A stretch of 64,000 nt of DNA from Aselliscus stoliczkanus (taxonomy: Eukaryota > Chordata > Mammalia > Chiroptera > Hipposideridae), in the NCBI GenBank assembly GCA_033961575.1, contig CM066732.1, positions 70,470,687 to 70,534,686 on the forward strand, in the 5' to 3' direction. A model generated the notes under the pieces. That model made no database searches. It was not told where the DNA came from and was given only the letters and a program-made list of their open reading frames with translations. How positions within the stretch are numbered: the first letter of the stretch is position 1; each line of letters opens with the position of its first letter. Position numbers and translations under genes: made by a program. This document shows, in pieces, positions 36,790 to 49,009 of this stretch.

Positions 36790-37350
36790 GATATAATATT
36801 GTTGACAAAAAAATCCAGCCTAAGAGAAAACTTATAAGAGTTTATTTGAGCCAAACTTGTTGACAATTGCCGGGAAGCAAAATCTCAACGGATAGCCGTT
36901 TTGCAGCTTATTTTATACATTAGAATCAAAGGAAGAAGGTTACATGAAATCCATTTGTTGTAGATTAACAGATTAACGGGGTGAGAGAAAGCAAACAGGG
37001 GAAATCTCTGGGATTGGATAAAAGCTAACTGGAGAGACAGGTACTCCTCCTATATAGTGGGTGCAGGATATCTAACAATTTGCTTTTTAGAGCACATAGA
37101 GATGGTAATCAGGAGACAAGCATAACAAGGAGGGTTTCAGTACTTTCCTGCTTGGGGGTCAGAAAAAGGGATTGCTGACATTCCAAGGATGTCCTCTAGG
37201 TACAGAAAGACAATAGACAGGCTCATTTAAGGTGAAGATTGATTTTATAAAGGAAGATTCAGGCTAAAGATGTGACTTCCTACCATGGCCCACCTTAGTT
37301 ATAAATTTTTTGTTGTTCAGGCCAGTTTATATGGTTATTTTCAGTCTCTT
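36790..37350 (-). mobile_element. Antisense ERV LTR-like block within L1
   Basis: tgttgacaaaaaaatccagc starts the block; aagagtttatttgagccaaa is the complement of an R/U5-like end (tttggctcaaataaactctt, signal AATAAA). Family not identified. Confidence 0.5.
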
Positions 37351-37354
37351 GAGT

Positions 37355-37690
37355 TTGTCAGGTTTAATCTGTGGCCCCTTTTCCATTCTCACCAGGAAGA
37401 GGTAATACTTTCCAAGACTCATGGGGAGAGGATGACCTGAAGCTCTGCATTTGAATCCCCTTTCGACTCTGCTCTATATACCATTTCCTTAAACTGGTTC
37501 CAATATGTATTGTTTCCCTGTAGTAAACCCTGTAACCATGAATATAATAGCTTTCAGTAAGTTCTTTGTAAACTGCCAGCAAATTACCTAACCAGAAGGT
37601 AATTTTGGGAAACCCCCAAACTTGCAGTTGGTGTCAGATAGGAGGATAGTCTTGTGAGGTTCCACCCTCAGACCTCGAAATTTGTCTAAC
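37355..37690 (+). mobile_element. LTR 3' end plus leader remnant, sense
   Basis: ataccatttccttaaactgg, ttccaatatgtattgtttcc and ccctgtagtaaaccctgtaa are followed by ggaaacccccaaacttgcag, then ttggtgtcagataggag. This is LTR U5 with an ERV leader-like continuation. No gag frame. Orientation opposite to the preceding LTR block, so these are separate insertions or an inverted remnant. Confidence 0.45.
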
Positions 37691-38130
37691 TTTAACTATG
37701 GCCTTTTTTTTGGACCCTGTATGCTGCTTCAATATCTGCTTTTCTATTTCTGTACCAATATCAAACTGATTGAATCAGCTTAAATTTGATATAATTAAGT
37801 ATACAATATTTTGATATTTGATAGAATGATTCACCCTGTCTTTGTTCTTTTTCAAAATTGTCTTAACTATTTATGTATGCTTCATCTTCCATATAAAATT
37901 TAAAATCAGTTAGTCTCAAAAAAAAAAATCTTGTTTGTGCTTGTATGTATGTGCCTGGTAGAATTATATTGAATTTACAAGTTAATTTGATAAGCCAACT
38001 AACTCCTAATTACCATACGAAATTTGGAATTACCATTCAACTTTTATGATGTTGAATCGCCATCTATAACAGCGAGTATTTTACAGATACAGTGCTTGCA
38101 GATCTTTCTAATAAATTGGTATTTGATCAG
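37691..38130 (-). repeat. Antisense L1 ORF2 segment, right of LTR insertion
   Basis: Continues the L1 interrupted at about 36780: ctatttctgtaccaatatca, cctgtctttgttctttttca, gcctggtagaattatattga, ttgaatcgccatctataaca. Highly decayed. Confidence 0.6.
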
Positions 38131-38400
38131 AATTTGGAATTAACTCAGGGAAGCAGATAATTTAATGTGGAGGAAAGAGCAAAACCAATGACTGAGGCAA
38201 GAAAGAATCTCTGTTATGACCTAGAGACACACAGGTTGGCTAGTGAGGCTGAAACCAAGTAAATGAGTGGAGTGAAAGTGAGCATGGATAAAGGTGATAA
38301 GAAAAGTTAGGGACTCAGTGGTGGAGGGCCAAGTTTCACCTATCATAAGAGACCATCAGGGATTTTTGGACAGGAGAGGGATGTTAAGACAGGGTGATTG

Positions 38401-38900
38401 TGGACTGGCTGAGTGGCTTAGTTGGTTAAGTGTTAGCTTAGAGCATGGGCTAAGAGCAACAGGGCCAGTGAACCCTGTGCCTGAACTGAACTGTCCCTAA
38501 GCTGCCAACAGGTCAACTGGTGTAACAACAAGATTGCCTTTTTGATGGTGGACTATGCCCACTTGCCACTAAGACTGAACTCAGCACTTGAGCTGAGCTG
38601 CCACCTGGATGGCTCAGTGGATAGGACTTGTGCTCTTAACAACAAGACTGCCAGGTTTGACTCCATCATGAGATGGTGGCTATGCCCACCCACAACTAAG
38701 ATAGAACACAGCACCTTGAGCTTAGAGACCATGAGCTGCCGACGGGAAGCCAGATGGCGACTGGCGCCCTCCACAAAGAAGATTGAAGAACAGCAACTTG
38801 GTTGGTCCTCTTCCCCAATTCCCCAACACTGTTCCCCTCCCCCAATTCCCCAACACTGTTCCCCTCCCCTAATTCCCCAATAAAATTTTTTTTTTAAAAA
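38401..38900 (+). mobile_element. Long Ves-type bat SINE with repeated 3' tail
   Basis: Head tggctgagtggcttagttgg, a second tRNA-like module (ctggatggctcagtggatag, 38608-38627), and gagctgagctgcc modules. The tail has about 28-base units (ccccaattccccaacactgt, then tcccctcc) repeated 2.5 times at 38812-38880, then aataaaatttt. Weak target-site duplication. The 113-codon open frame at 38542-38883 is the SINE body. Confidence 0.9.
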
Positions 38901-39089
38901 GATGGGGATTGTAATCGTGGCACTAAATCTTCTATTTTGAGATTTGGATCTCTGGTATAATTTGATTTAATAAGTGTAATTTAGCTTGGGACTTTTGGAA
39001 AGCTTTCTTTTTTTTCTTCCTTCCCTCCCCTTCTGCCATATGTTAATGATTTTGCTTCCTATACATTTACTTGCCCCTGTTCAATGGTT

Positions 39090-39465
39090 CTGTTTACTTA
39101 GGGTATGCAGGCCTGTGACTTGGGAGAGGTTTTGCATCAGTATGGGATCCCCTCCAGGCTCCAACTTAAATCTACATAACATATGCAAAAGTTTAGATAA
39201 CCAGCTTAACTGAACCTTCTCCCACCCCAATGGACAAAGCCAAACTCAATAGAAAATTCCACTACAGGCCAGAGATTTATGTCCTGGCTAGAAAATATAA
39301 ACTTGAGACAAACGAAGACTCAATGCAGTAGTTTGCAGTAGTTTTCCACAGACACTGCACAGGCAACCCTTCTCTTATTTTAATAAATCTCTCTTCTGTA
39401 TTTCTATCTGCCTCGTGAATTCCTTCACAACCCAAGAGCCAGCAGCCACAACTGGTGTGCTCTGT
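39090..39465 (+). mobile_element. ERV-type LTR, sense
   Basis: The 3' part has ctcttattttaataaatctc (signal AATAAA near 39383) followed by ttctgtatttctatctgcct, then cgtgaattccttcacaaccc, a U5-like end. Start approximate. Confidence 0.5.
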
Positions 39466-39559
39466 ATATTGTTAAAAAAAAAAAAGTGACTGAAAAATAG
39501 ATCAGAGTTAGAAAAAGGAGATGATATAGGATCCTGATGTGTTCACAGGATTGTGATCT

Positions 39560-39900
39560 CGCAGTCACTGAAGAATGGGAACACAGATGGGAGAGGCAAG
39601 GTTTTACTGTAGTACAGTCTTATTGTAAAGCGCAAGAGAACAGCTGTCCGAAGACAGGGGGGATCTGGAAGTGGAATGCCCTCCCCAACTCCGCCCCAGC
39701 TGGGCTGTAGTGGGAACTATTAGTCTCTGAATCAAAGCTTATTGGTCTCCTGTAACTGGGCAGTTAATCTTGTTGGGCTCTGACGTTTGAATTTGTTTGT
39801 TAGCTATTTAAAAGTTATTTTCTTTGGATTTGGTTATGGTCTCAGCCTTAATCCCCTCCACTGTGGCCATGTCCCTGACTTTCTATGGTTTTTCTATCTC
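39560..39900 (-). mobile_element. Possible antisense LTR block
   Basis: GC-rich stretch for this region (ccctccccaactccgcccca; ctgtaactgggcagttaatc) with LTR-like composition. No diagnostic ends. Confidence 0.3.
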
Positions 39901-42549
39901 AGAGACATAAAAACAAACTTAGTTTTATATAAATGAATGAATTATTACAAGTAGAAATATTTATTTGTAATTAAATCATAAATATTTTTTTGATATTTAG
40001 AAATATCAAAATATTTAGAAATGGCTTTGTCTAACATGTTTTCCTTCATCATTTCATTTATTCTTTAACTTATTCATGCACTTATTATGAAAATATTGAA
40101 ACTATTCTGGCATTGCACTCTGGCAGATGCTAGAAAATCAACACAAACGGGAGAGGTATACTTTAGGTGGAGAAAATGACAAATAGGCAGTGATAGTAAT
40201 AAGAAGAACTATAACAATACTAATCAACAAATGGTACTGAACACATACCAAAAAGAGAAAATAATGCATTACTAAATTTTTATTTTTATTAACTTATGTT
40301 TGTCCTAATCAAGCTCTTCACACTCTCCTTTCTGAATGAACCTCTAACTTTCTCCCCATTCAGTCTTAGGCCATCCATTTCCCAGGCATTTTGCCTTTAT
40401 TTTGCATTTCCTGCTTTGTTTATTTCAATCTTTTCCAGCTTGCTCCAGCTGTTTGGGGGACTTTGGAGCATTATTAAAGGGACTTAACTATGTCTTTGCA
40501 GTTTATTAGAGAGAAAGTGTTAATTTGCTTCTTAGAATTTTTAATTAGCTCTGGAAACCTCTAAGCATCTTTGCAGTAATTCTGTGGAAACTCAGGGTTT
40601 ATGGTAAGTGGAATGATCTTCTAATTACTCTTTCAGATTTTCTGGCCTGATCTGCTTCTAGTGGTAAAAACAGAAAGTGAAATATATATATATATTTCAG
40701 GGTTCTCCTGTGCCTGTTTACATTTACAGTTTTGTTTTATTCCATTCAAAGGAGAATTCCCTTGATAGTAAGGATTATATCACCCTAACAGTGCTTTCAT
40801 CCATCTGATCTTTGAGACTTGGTTTTGTTCTAAAAGTTGTTTTTGAAATACTGAGGATGATTCATTAGGTAGGCTATACATTCTCAGTAGTAGTTCATGA
40901 GTTCATTCTCTGTGTGTTTCAGGAAAATAGAAGTTATATAATAATAGAGTGATTATCATTAACTAAACCATATTTAAAATATGATGTCCAATTTATCATT
41001 TTTATTTGGATACATGTATTATGTTAAAGAAAAAATTTTAAAATACAGTATAATTGTGGTTCTTGTACTTACTTAAAATGAATACATGCCTATGATTTTA
41101 TGTCACTTCGTTATTAAGAAGGGAGCTGGCAATATATATACCTGGTACAAAGGAGAATTTGAACAGCAGAAGCATACTAGGAGTACAGAAATCTGAAACA
41201 AATTTACAGATAGATGCAAAATGGATATCCACAGGGCAGTAGCGTTCCATAGGACACAATTAATTCGAAGCTATACAATCAAGAATACTTTTCATTATTA
41301 TCAGCTTGCTACAATATAAAGCTATAAAACATCTCAAGACAATGAAATACAGGGAAAATGAATGATGGTCTGGAAAGTATACCTACTAGTCTTATTTTAC
41401 ACTTTTCAAAATCTTTCACAACTACCGTCTCCATGTTGTCATTATAATTATAATAATCCTAAAAAACATATAACTCTTAATTACAAAACAAGGCTGGTCA
41501 CATTAGCTTTGCCCTGATTATTTATAAAGGTATAGAAAGTGTTAATTTACCATATAAGCCTCCTTCAGGTTGCTTTGTAACATCTAGAGTCATACAGTAT
41601 TGAACATAATAAGACCACAAAATTGACCTCTGTCTGGAAGTTTTCATAAGGAATCCCTGATTGGATAATTAAAAGCCCCTGTGATTTGATATCCTAGGTT
41701 TGAAAATGAAGCTCTAGAAACTTTCTTTACTACATTTTCCCAGCCATGGATAAATTATTTTCCCCTAGAGTCTATAAGTAAAGCCAACTAACTTACTTAA
41801 AAGTGACTGATACTTGATTAAAACAGCATGATTCTCAAATATGACATTCCAGGTCATCTATCTTGTAGAATTTTAAAATTATATTCTGGTGGACAGAAAA
41901 CAGAATCTTATTGAATGTATTCAAATAACTATATTACATGGAAAGCAAAAAAAAAAAAGAGACTCAAATATTTTTAAATTTGGATAATCAGATATGATTT
42001 TAAATGTTTCATTGTAGTTTATAAAAGCAGAATCTAAGTTGTGTAAGTTAAATATCTTAAGAAGAAACAGAGAAACAGAAACGCCTTTCTTACAAATCTG
42101 GAAAATAAAACATTAAAACCACATCAAAATATTTTAAACAAATTACCACAGTAAAATTCCCCTCATCAGTCCATTCAGTTTTATGTACTTAACTGTGTTT
42201 TAATTGATCTTTGGTAAGCAATCTCATAAAATTGTCTATTTCTTGAATTAAAAAAAGAGAGAGAGAGAAACAGCCTAGAAATACTGATTCAGTATATTGG
42301 TATGGACTGAATGTCATCTAGCAATACATGTTTGTCAACCCAAAACTTGGACCCTTGAGTCTATTCTTTGCAATGTCAACAGTTTAAAGTACTTGGTCCA
42401 GTTGTTTTCCATGAGGAAATAGTCTTATTATTTGAGTGAAACTATTCCACACACAAAAAGAAAAAATGAATTGCTCATGTAATGATTTATTTATAACCCG
42501 TTTGCACATTTTAGTTAACTAAAAAGAAAACGTATAACACAAAAATTAA
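39901..42549. other. No gene seen; largely unique
   Basis: Only small tracts such as (TA)n at 40683-40695 and poly-A at 41947-41958. One of the least repeat-marked parts of the window. Confidence 0.45.
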
Positions 42550-42688
42550 TTAAGAGCCTAAGATTTTGCCAATGAGATTTGCATTCAAATCACAGCTTTG
42601 CTAAGTGTGTGACAGCGAATATTAAGTGCAATAACAATGCAGGTAGAATGCTAGCACACTGACTAGCACATAGTGATACTTTGATACA
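42550..42688 (+). repeat. MIR SINE fragment
   Basis: gagatttgcattcaaatcac, then agctttgctaagtgtgtgac, with gactagcacatagtgatact at its 3' end (MIR-type gcctggcacatagt). Followed at once by a SINE insertion. Confidence 0.6.
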
Positions 42689-42699
42689 CATTAGTTAAA

Positions 42700-42896
42700 T
42701 ATTTGTTTAATTCTTTGTTTGTTTGTTTGTTTTTATTGAGGAACAGTATGTTTTTTCCAGGACCCATCAGCTCCAAGTTGAGTAGTCGTTTCGATCTAAT
42801 CGTGGAGTGTGCATCTCAGAGGCCCATCTGTGAATAGAACAGACAGCCTTGGTGTTATGAGCACTATGCTCTAACCACTGAAGAAACCGGTCACCC
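42700..42896 (-). mobile_element. Short Ves-related SINE
   Basis: The plus strand runs (TTTG)n, ttttattgaggaacagtatg, gacccatcagctccaagttg, then ctctaaccactgaagaaacc. Target-site duplication cattagttaaa at 42689-42699 and 42897-42907. The same subtype as 22951-23150; diverged head. Confidence 0.87.
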
Positions 42897-42907
42897 CATT
42901 AGTTAAA

Positions 42908-43889
42908 AATCAAACATATAATTTGTATAGATTAAGCCAATGTGCTGGGAACAGTAAGACTTCTAGAATAGCTACTCGAGAACATATGAACATTGACTGT
43001 AGTATGATTTCCTAAATAATTACTAACATAGTATAAAATATCTTTAAATATATACCTATACTAAAAAAAAATTGACTGTAACTCTTTTATTTTCCTTCAA
43101 AGTAAAGAAGGGCATAAAACCAACATTTAATTCCTTAAAAGTGTTTCTCTGAAGCACTTTTAAAAGAAATCTGGAATTACAGAATGACCTTTTCATGCCA
43201 ACCCAATCTACTATATGGAGCCAAGTGTAAACTGAATATATTTTAAAGCAGGTAAATCAAATTTCCACATAGTAATAAAAAAATTGCATCAATAATATTC
43301 CAATTAAATATCTAATATACCCTCAGTGAACTTACATCTCTCCCCCCAAATTACCATATTAACTCATTAGCAACTTTGTGAGTTGACTAACTCTGTAAAG
43401 TAGTTGATTATAAGTCAATTAAATTTTGGAAAACATGTACCAAAAACATAGATATTAGTTTGAGTGAAAGCTCTTAAATGATACTTCCAGACATAGCTCA
43501 GTTACAAGGTCAATTCTCCATCAAGGTCACTTCTAAATAAGACAACAAAATCACTAAAAATGTAATTATTTTGATATTTTCCATAAAGGGAGGAAGAAAG
43601 GAGTTATCCCCATCATCACAAAGCAGTTTAAAATAATTAATGGTTCAAAACGCAGCTTTGCTCTACATTATTCTAATTTAAGATGTGATGATATGCAAGG
43701 AGGTAAATTCTTCTGCTCAGACACTACAGTAAGCTAAGTGTTTAAAGGAACAAAATAGTACATTTGACTTATTTTCACACTATGATAATTTTCTGATTAG
43801 TACAGTTATAAATGATATATAAATTTAATTTTTCAGCAGACCTTTTAGAAAGAAGTAAATCTAATTCAATTTTTTCTTTTACAAATTTC
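42908..43889. other. No gene seen
   Basis: AT-rich with no recognised repeat. Confidence 0.45.
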
Positions 43890-44170
43890 AGTATCTAAAG
43901 AAGATATTTCCACCCTCTTCAACCACTCCCTCCCCCCTTATGCTCTGGTAACCACTAAACTATTGTCTATGTCTGAGTTTTTGTTTGTTTATCTTGTGTG
44001 TTTATTGCTTTCCATTTTATATTCCACATATGAGTGAAATCCTATGGTTCTCAACTTTTTCTGTCTGACTTATTTTGCTTAACATGATAATCTCAAGATC
44101 CATCCAGGTTGTCACAAATGGCAGTGTTTCATTTTATGACTATTCCATTGTATATATTTACTAAGATATA
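43890..44170 (-). repeat. Antisense L1 3' end
   Basis: accctcttcaaccactccct, tctggtaaccactaaactat, tccacatatgagtgaaatcc and atccatccaggttgtcacaa are the complement of an L1 3'UTR. Confidence 0.8.
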
Positions 44171-44829
44171 CTAACTTTCAAATTGAGTTTTAAAAATTAA
44201 AACTACTAGGGGGAATTAAACTTAAATGGTTGTAGTATAACAAATCAGCTGACTGATGTATATTTCATGAAAGCAAACCCTTCAAATTCAGGAAATGTTG
44301 GTGCAAAACAGGAAAAGTAATTTAATTACTAAACACAAGTCTTAACTATTAAACAATGATATCATTATTGTGAGTTAAGTGTTCTTATCCCTTTTATAGG
44401 CCTTTAGAAAACAGTGTCAATATACTCAAGAAAAAAATGCTACAACACAAGTTACCCATTAAAGGTTTAATGTGCTGAGATAGCTCTAATAGTTTTCAAT
44501 TTCAGCTGTCAAGTTCAGTAAACTGTGTCCCTTGTTTAGAGACCTCCTGTGCCTCTGGCCTTGCAGGAGTGCTGGAGAGTAAGTGATTAAGACAAGGATT
44601 AATATTAGACTAAACCACATGGTAATTATGGTTATTTCTCCTTTTTAATTTCTTTCTGAAATAGATAACCCATTTGAAATCAATCCTGGTGGTAAACTTT
44701 CTGTTTCCATTCATTATATCAAATTGTTCTTTAACCAGGGACAGTCTGCAGCATCATTAAATGTGCTGCTTCTATCTTGTGGATCCAAGATTTTCAGTTT
44801 ACCAATTGAGCAACACTGGAAAATGTACA

Positions 44830-44990
44830 TCACGTCTTTAAAACCTCAATTTTTCTCCACTGCAAATGCATAATGATAACAATGATACTTAATACATTTT
44901 TTACACATTTGAAATAAATTGTGCATTTAAAATTGTCATCTCAGAGCCTGGCATGTGTAAGTAGTCAATTAGTATTGTCATTGTTTTTAT
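44830..44990 (+). repeat. MIR SINE 3' half
   Basis: aacctcaatttttctccact, gcaaatgcataatgataaca and tcagagcctggcatgtgtaa follow the MIR order, ending near gtattgtcattg. Confidence 0.65.
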
Positions 44991-46006
44991 TATTATTAGT
45001 TTTTCTTCTTGTTGTTACATGAAGTTGGTAATACTAACTCACTTCTACATTTTTCTAGTTATTTTCAAACAAAATCAGCAATTCGTACAAATACCATTAT
45101 GTTATGCAAAAATTCCCTCTAGAGTTTGAGTCGTGTGAGAGATCACTCAAAATTAAAGCTACAATTGATGGCCAGGAAAAAGAATATTTATTAAACATGC
45201 TAACCCCTACAGAGCACATTTCTTTACTATATTATTTTAACCTTTCAATCTTGATTTCAGTTTCAGAACTTTGTGTTTCTAGATGAACACATAAATTGGC
45301 TGTTTTCGCTGACTTGATTATTGTAATTGTTCAAGCCCATGTCAAATTAACTTGGCTAAGCTCCCACAGTTTTGCTCAACTGGCACAGTTGAGAGAAATA
45401 TTTCAAACACTACCTTTTGAAGAGTCATCTTATGAGTGTAAGAAAATGAGAAAAAGCAATACTGAGAAAGACCTTGTTAAATTATGTCTAGGGGCAGAGG
45501 TTAGGGTTTACCTGGATTGGCTGCTGGCAGCATGTATTTTAGGTTCCTAGTTTGCAGAGCAGGCATATTAGAACATGTCTATATTCTATACAAAAATATT
45601 TCCTTGTATGTACAATTTTATTTACTAATTTTTAAAGTAGAGTACTGTCCCCAAACTTCCCAGCATATTTCATACTGAATATGGAATGATACAGTATCCT
45701 GTCACATTTGTAACCTGAAGTTACAATTCATTTATCATTTACCAAAAGGGATGACTAGTCTCGAGAATGTTAGAATAAAGTCATATTCTCCCTTTTTTCT
45801 CACTGAATTTTGGGCACGTAGGAAGACAAAGTAGAAACTAGGTCTGGAGTATCCTATGACAAATATGTAAATTTAATAATAATAATAATTGTAGAAAAGT
45901 GCCATCATCTGATATTTGAGGTTATAACAATATCATTTCTTTTTGTCTTAAAGTAACAGCAAGAACAAAAAGTCCTCTTCTGACTGGCTAGTACTAACTA
46001 GTTATG
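44991..46006. other. No gene seen
   Basis: Frames at 45104-45550 show no family resemblance. (AAT)n at 45874-45890. Confidence 0.45.
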
Positions 46007-46331
46007 TAGTATAGCCTTTGCAGTAGGCTGAGTAATGGACCTCCAAAAATGCCCAGGTATTTATCTCTGAAACCTATAAATGTTACCTTATATGACAAAA
46101 AGACTCTTCAGATATGATTAAATTAAGTGTTTTAAAATGGGGAGTTTATCCTGAATTATCTAAGTGTGCTCAATCTAATCATAGGAATCCTATGAGGAAA
46201 CGAAGCAAGAGAATAAAAGAAAAATATAATGATGGAAGCAGGAGTTGGAGTGATAAAAATTGTGTCTGAAAGGGGGCCTTGAGCCAAGTAAAGGTGGTGG
46301 CATCTAGAAGCTGGAAAAGCTGAGGGAACTA
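46007..46331 (+). mobile_element. MaLR (MLT1-like) LTR, 5' part, split by a MITE
   Basis: ggctgagtaatggacctcca, then taaatgttaccttatatgac, ttcagatatgattaaattaa and catctagaagctggaaaagc follow a widespread mammalian LTR consensus. The LTR is interrupted at TA 46330-46331 by a mariner MITE and resumes at 46412. Family assigned from memory. Confidence 0.7.
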
Positions 46332-46411
46332 TTGGGTTGTCGGAAAAGTCATGATGCATTTTTGCAACAAAAAAACAGAAAAAATACGTCATGACTTTTC
46401 CAACAACCCAA
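46332..46411. mobile_element. 80-bp mariner-type MITE (MADE1-like)
   Basis: An exact 80-base palindromic element flanked by TA on both sides. Arms of about 32 bases start ttgggttgtcggaaaagtca on the left and the complement ttgggttgttggaaaagtca on the right, with about three mismatches. The centre is A-rich. Size, TA duplication and layout match mariner-derived MITEs such as primate MADE1, but the TIR sequence differs. No coding capacity. Confidence 0.92.
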
Positions 46412-46582
46412 TAATTTTCCCATAGAATCTCCATAAAAAATACAGCTTGGCTGAGTTTACTTTTAGCCTAGCAAGGCCCCTTTTGGACTTCTGAGCTCCA
46501 GAATACCTAGTAATAAGTGGGTGTTGTTTTAAGTCACTAAATTTGTGGTAATTTGTTACAGCAGCAATAGGAAACTAACACG
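46412..46582 (+). mobile_element. MaLR (MLT1-like) LTR, 3' part
   Basis: Resumes the LTR: cccttttggacttctgagct, ttgttttaagtcactaaatt, then gtggtaatttgttacagcag, ending caataggaaactaacac. Confidence 0.75.
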
Positions 46583-47387
46583 GTTTTCTTGGTAGAGCTA
46601 TAAAGTTTTTCATGCCATGAATTGTTGAATTGTGTTTATCCTTGTGTTTTGTACAGCCTCTGTTATACTAAGAATTGTAAATTTCTTATCAGTCAGATTT
46701 TTTAGCTGTTTGTTCTTTTTCCTTTTGATAAGTCAAGGTTTTTTTTTTTAGGAAAATGAACACACTCGTTAACATTTAGTACTAAGGCTTAATAAGAATA
46801 ATCACTTTCTAAATTGATGAGAATCAAAATTATTTAAATGTTCTTTCTGTTCTCCGTTTTACTAAAGTAGAGTCCATGCTGCCTCAGGAGCCCGGGGTTA
46901 TTGAAGGGGGCACTCACTCTTCAGGCTCTGCTGCTGAGAAACAAACTTCGTCTATATTGCCTTCACTTGGTGGTTTAGCAGGAATGCAATGCAGAAGAAC
47001 ACACGGCGAAGTCATAGTAAAAATAACTTCATTTTCTTCCAGTGCTCTTCCCTGCTCCAGTTTTATATTCTGTATTAAAAGAGGCAGAACAAATCATGCA
47101 TAAAACACGGCCAATATATAAATTAGAGGGCACTTCCTTTCATTAAATATGTAGCCATTTGAAATAGGTTAAAAAATTAAAGAAGGTAACCAGGAGGAAA
47201 GACAAGCTGGCTGTATCCCCAGGAGTCTCATGGGTATCATTATCTTAGTGAACTTCCCCAAGGGAGGGATTCTGGATATATGGGTTACCAGCTGAATAAA
47301 TTTGGCTATTCTTTAATTACTCAAAAGGAGGGACTTTTGAGTTAGCAATGTCTGGTGGACTAGTAAAATCCATAGAACTTATATACA
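46583..47387. other. No gene seen
   Basis: The frame at 46876-47103 is serine-rich but unrecognised. No repeat named. Confidence 0.4.
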
Positions 47388-47735
47388 TATTTTTAATTTT
47401 ATTAAATTTATAAGGGTGACATTGGTTAATAAAATTATATAGGTCTCAAGTGTACAATTTTATAGTACATCATCTGTATATTGCATTGTGTGTTCTCTAC
47501 CCAAAGTCAAGTCTCCTTCCATCACCGTGTATTTGACCCCATTACCCTTTTCTACCTTCTTGAAGCCCCTGCCCTCTGGTAAACAACATACTGTTGTCTG
47601 TGTCTATGAGTTTTTATCTGTTCGTTTGTTGCTTTCAGTTTTATATTTCACATATGAGTGAAATCGTATGGTTCTTGATTTTTTTCATTTGACTTAGTTC
47701 ACTTAGCATGATATTCTCAAGAAGGCATGGCAAAA
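47388..47735 (-). repeat. Antisense L1 3'UTR (bat-type tail)
   Basis: ttggttaataaaattatata, ggtctcaagtgtacaatttt and ccctctggtaaacaacatac, then cacatatgagtgaaatcgta. Moderately preserved, younger than the copy at 14155. Confidence 0.8.
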
Positions 47736-47929
47736 AACACTGACTTTACTTAGATTTTATGTTTACTTGGGATGACAAGGATGAAAAATTTTGAAAACTA
47801 AACAAAAAAAAATAGAACAAGCCCTCCCTAAATACAACTGTGGGTGTAACTACTGATCAAATATCTCAAACTGTTAAACTGATAATGGGTTGCTGTTGCA
47901 TCCCACATGACAGAGCAGTGGGAGTGGAG

Positions 47930-48560
47930 AAGGGAAGGAGAAAAACGAAGAAAGAGAGAGACACTAAATAAGAGAAAACGCAGTTTGGGGCCAGGGACTT
48001 CAGCCTGGTGACCAGGAAGCCCCGAATCGGGCCTGATGGCTCCTTTTAGTGTCTTAAAACTAAGAAGGGATCAGTGTAGCTTCTGTAGTCTGTGAGTCTC
48101 ACACCCAAGAATTAATCTTGAGGCCTAATTTCCCATGCCTGCAAACTGTCATTACCTGAAGGTATTATCATGCACCTCCTAGGAGACAGAACTTCCTCTG
48201 CCAAGTCTTACTGACAAGAATGCACAGAGAACAGGTATTATCATATCAATAGGTCATTTCACAGGCAGGCTACCAGAACCTGAAGCAAGGGGTCTATGCC
48301 CCTTTCTCCTCTCTGTGATTCCTCCCAGGGCTTCCAAGTCACTGTGCCTGGCTTAGGTCACCCCTCCCTTGAGGGATCTTACCTGTCATTGGTTAACTAG
48401 CCATCCTTTGGCACCAAGTGGGGACATATATAGTAAGCATAATATTGAAGTTATGATCTGTCCTTATGCAAAGGTGTATGAAGGCAGTCAGGCAGGCAGT
48501 ATGATGACAGGTTGCTGGTTTAGATGGAAATTCATACTTAGCAGCCTCATACAACTGATT
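47930..48560 (-). mobile_element. Possible antisense LTR block
   Basis: A GC-richer island (ccccgaatcgggcctgatgg; caggcaggctaccagaacct; tttggcaccaagtggggaca) unlike its flanks. The composition suggests an ERV LTR, but I found no inverted TG/CA ends or polyadenylation signal. Confidence 0.3.
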
Positions 48561-49009
48561 TTAAAGCCAAAATGCAATTCTTTGTTATGGGAGGTTTAAG
48601 GAACAAAATAATGTGGTTTCAGTCAAATCATAGTGGCTTGAGTTGCTTCTGCCTTTGCAAGGTGACTTCGTTTTACCACTTTTATGATAATTCTATATTT
48701 TAACTCTCAGAGCTATTTTACTTCCTTTATTTTATATTTCTTTGAAGAGAACACATGGTAGCTTCACAATACCAGCTGCAACTTTCTCTGGGTCACTAAC
48801 ATAGTAAAATAACGAATCCAATTATTTATCATCATCTAGTGTTTAAAACGAGCAGAAGTTGGCTTAGCTACCAAATATTAAAATCTCTGGTATGTTTTTT
48901 CTCTAGGAATGACTCAGGGAAGATTGTGGTGACAAGTAAATAAGGTAACATATAAAAGTAAGCTGCTGGTGTTTAAATTGGATGTATCCAATTACTGGAA
49001 ATACCTCAA

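Noticed and set aside
38542..38883. 113-codon plus frame
   Set aside because: Lies wholly in a Ves-type SINE; proline/serine repeats at its end are the SINE tail units.
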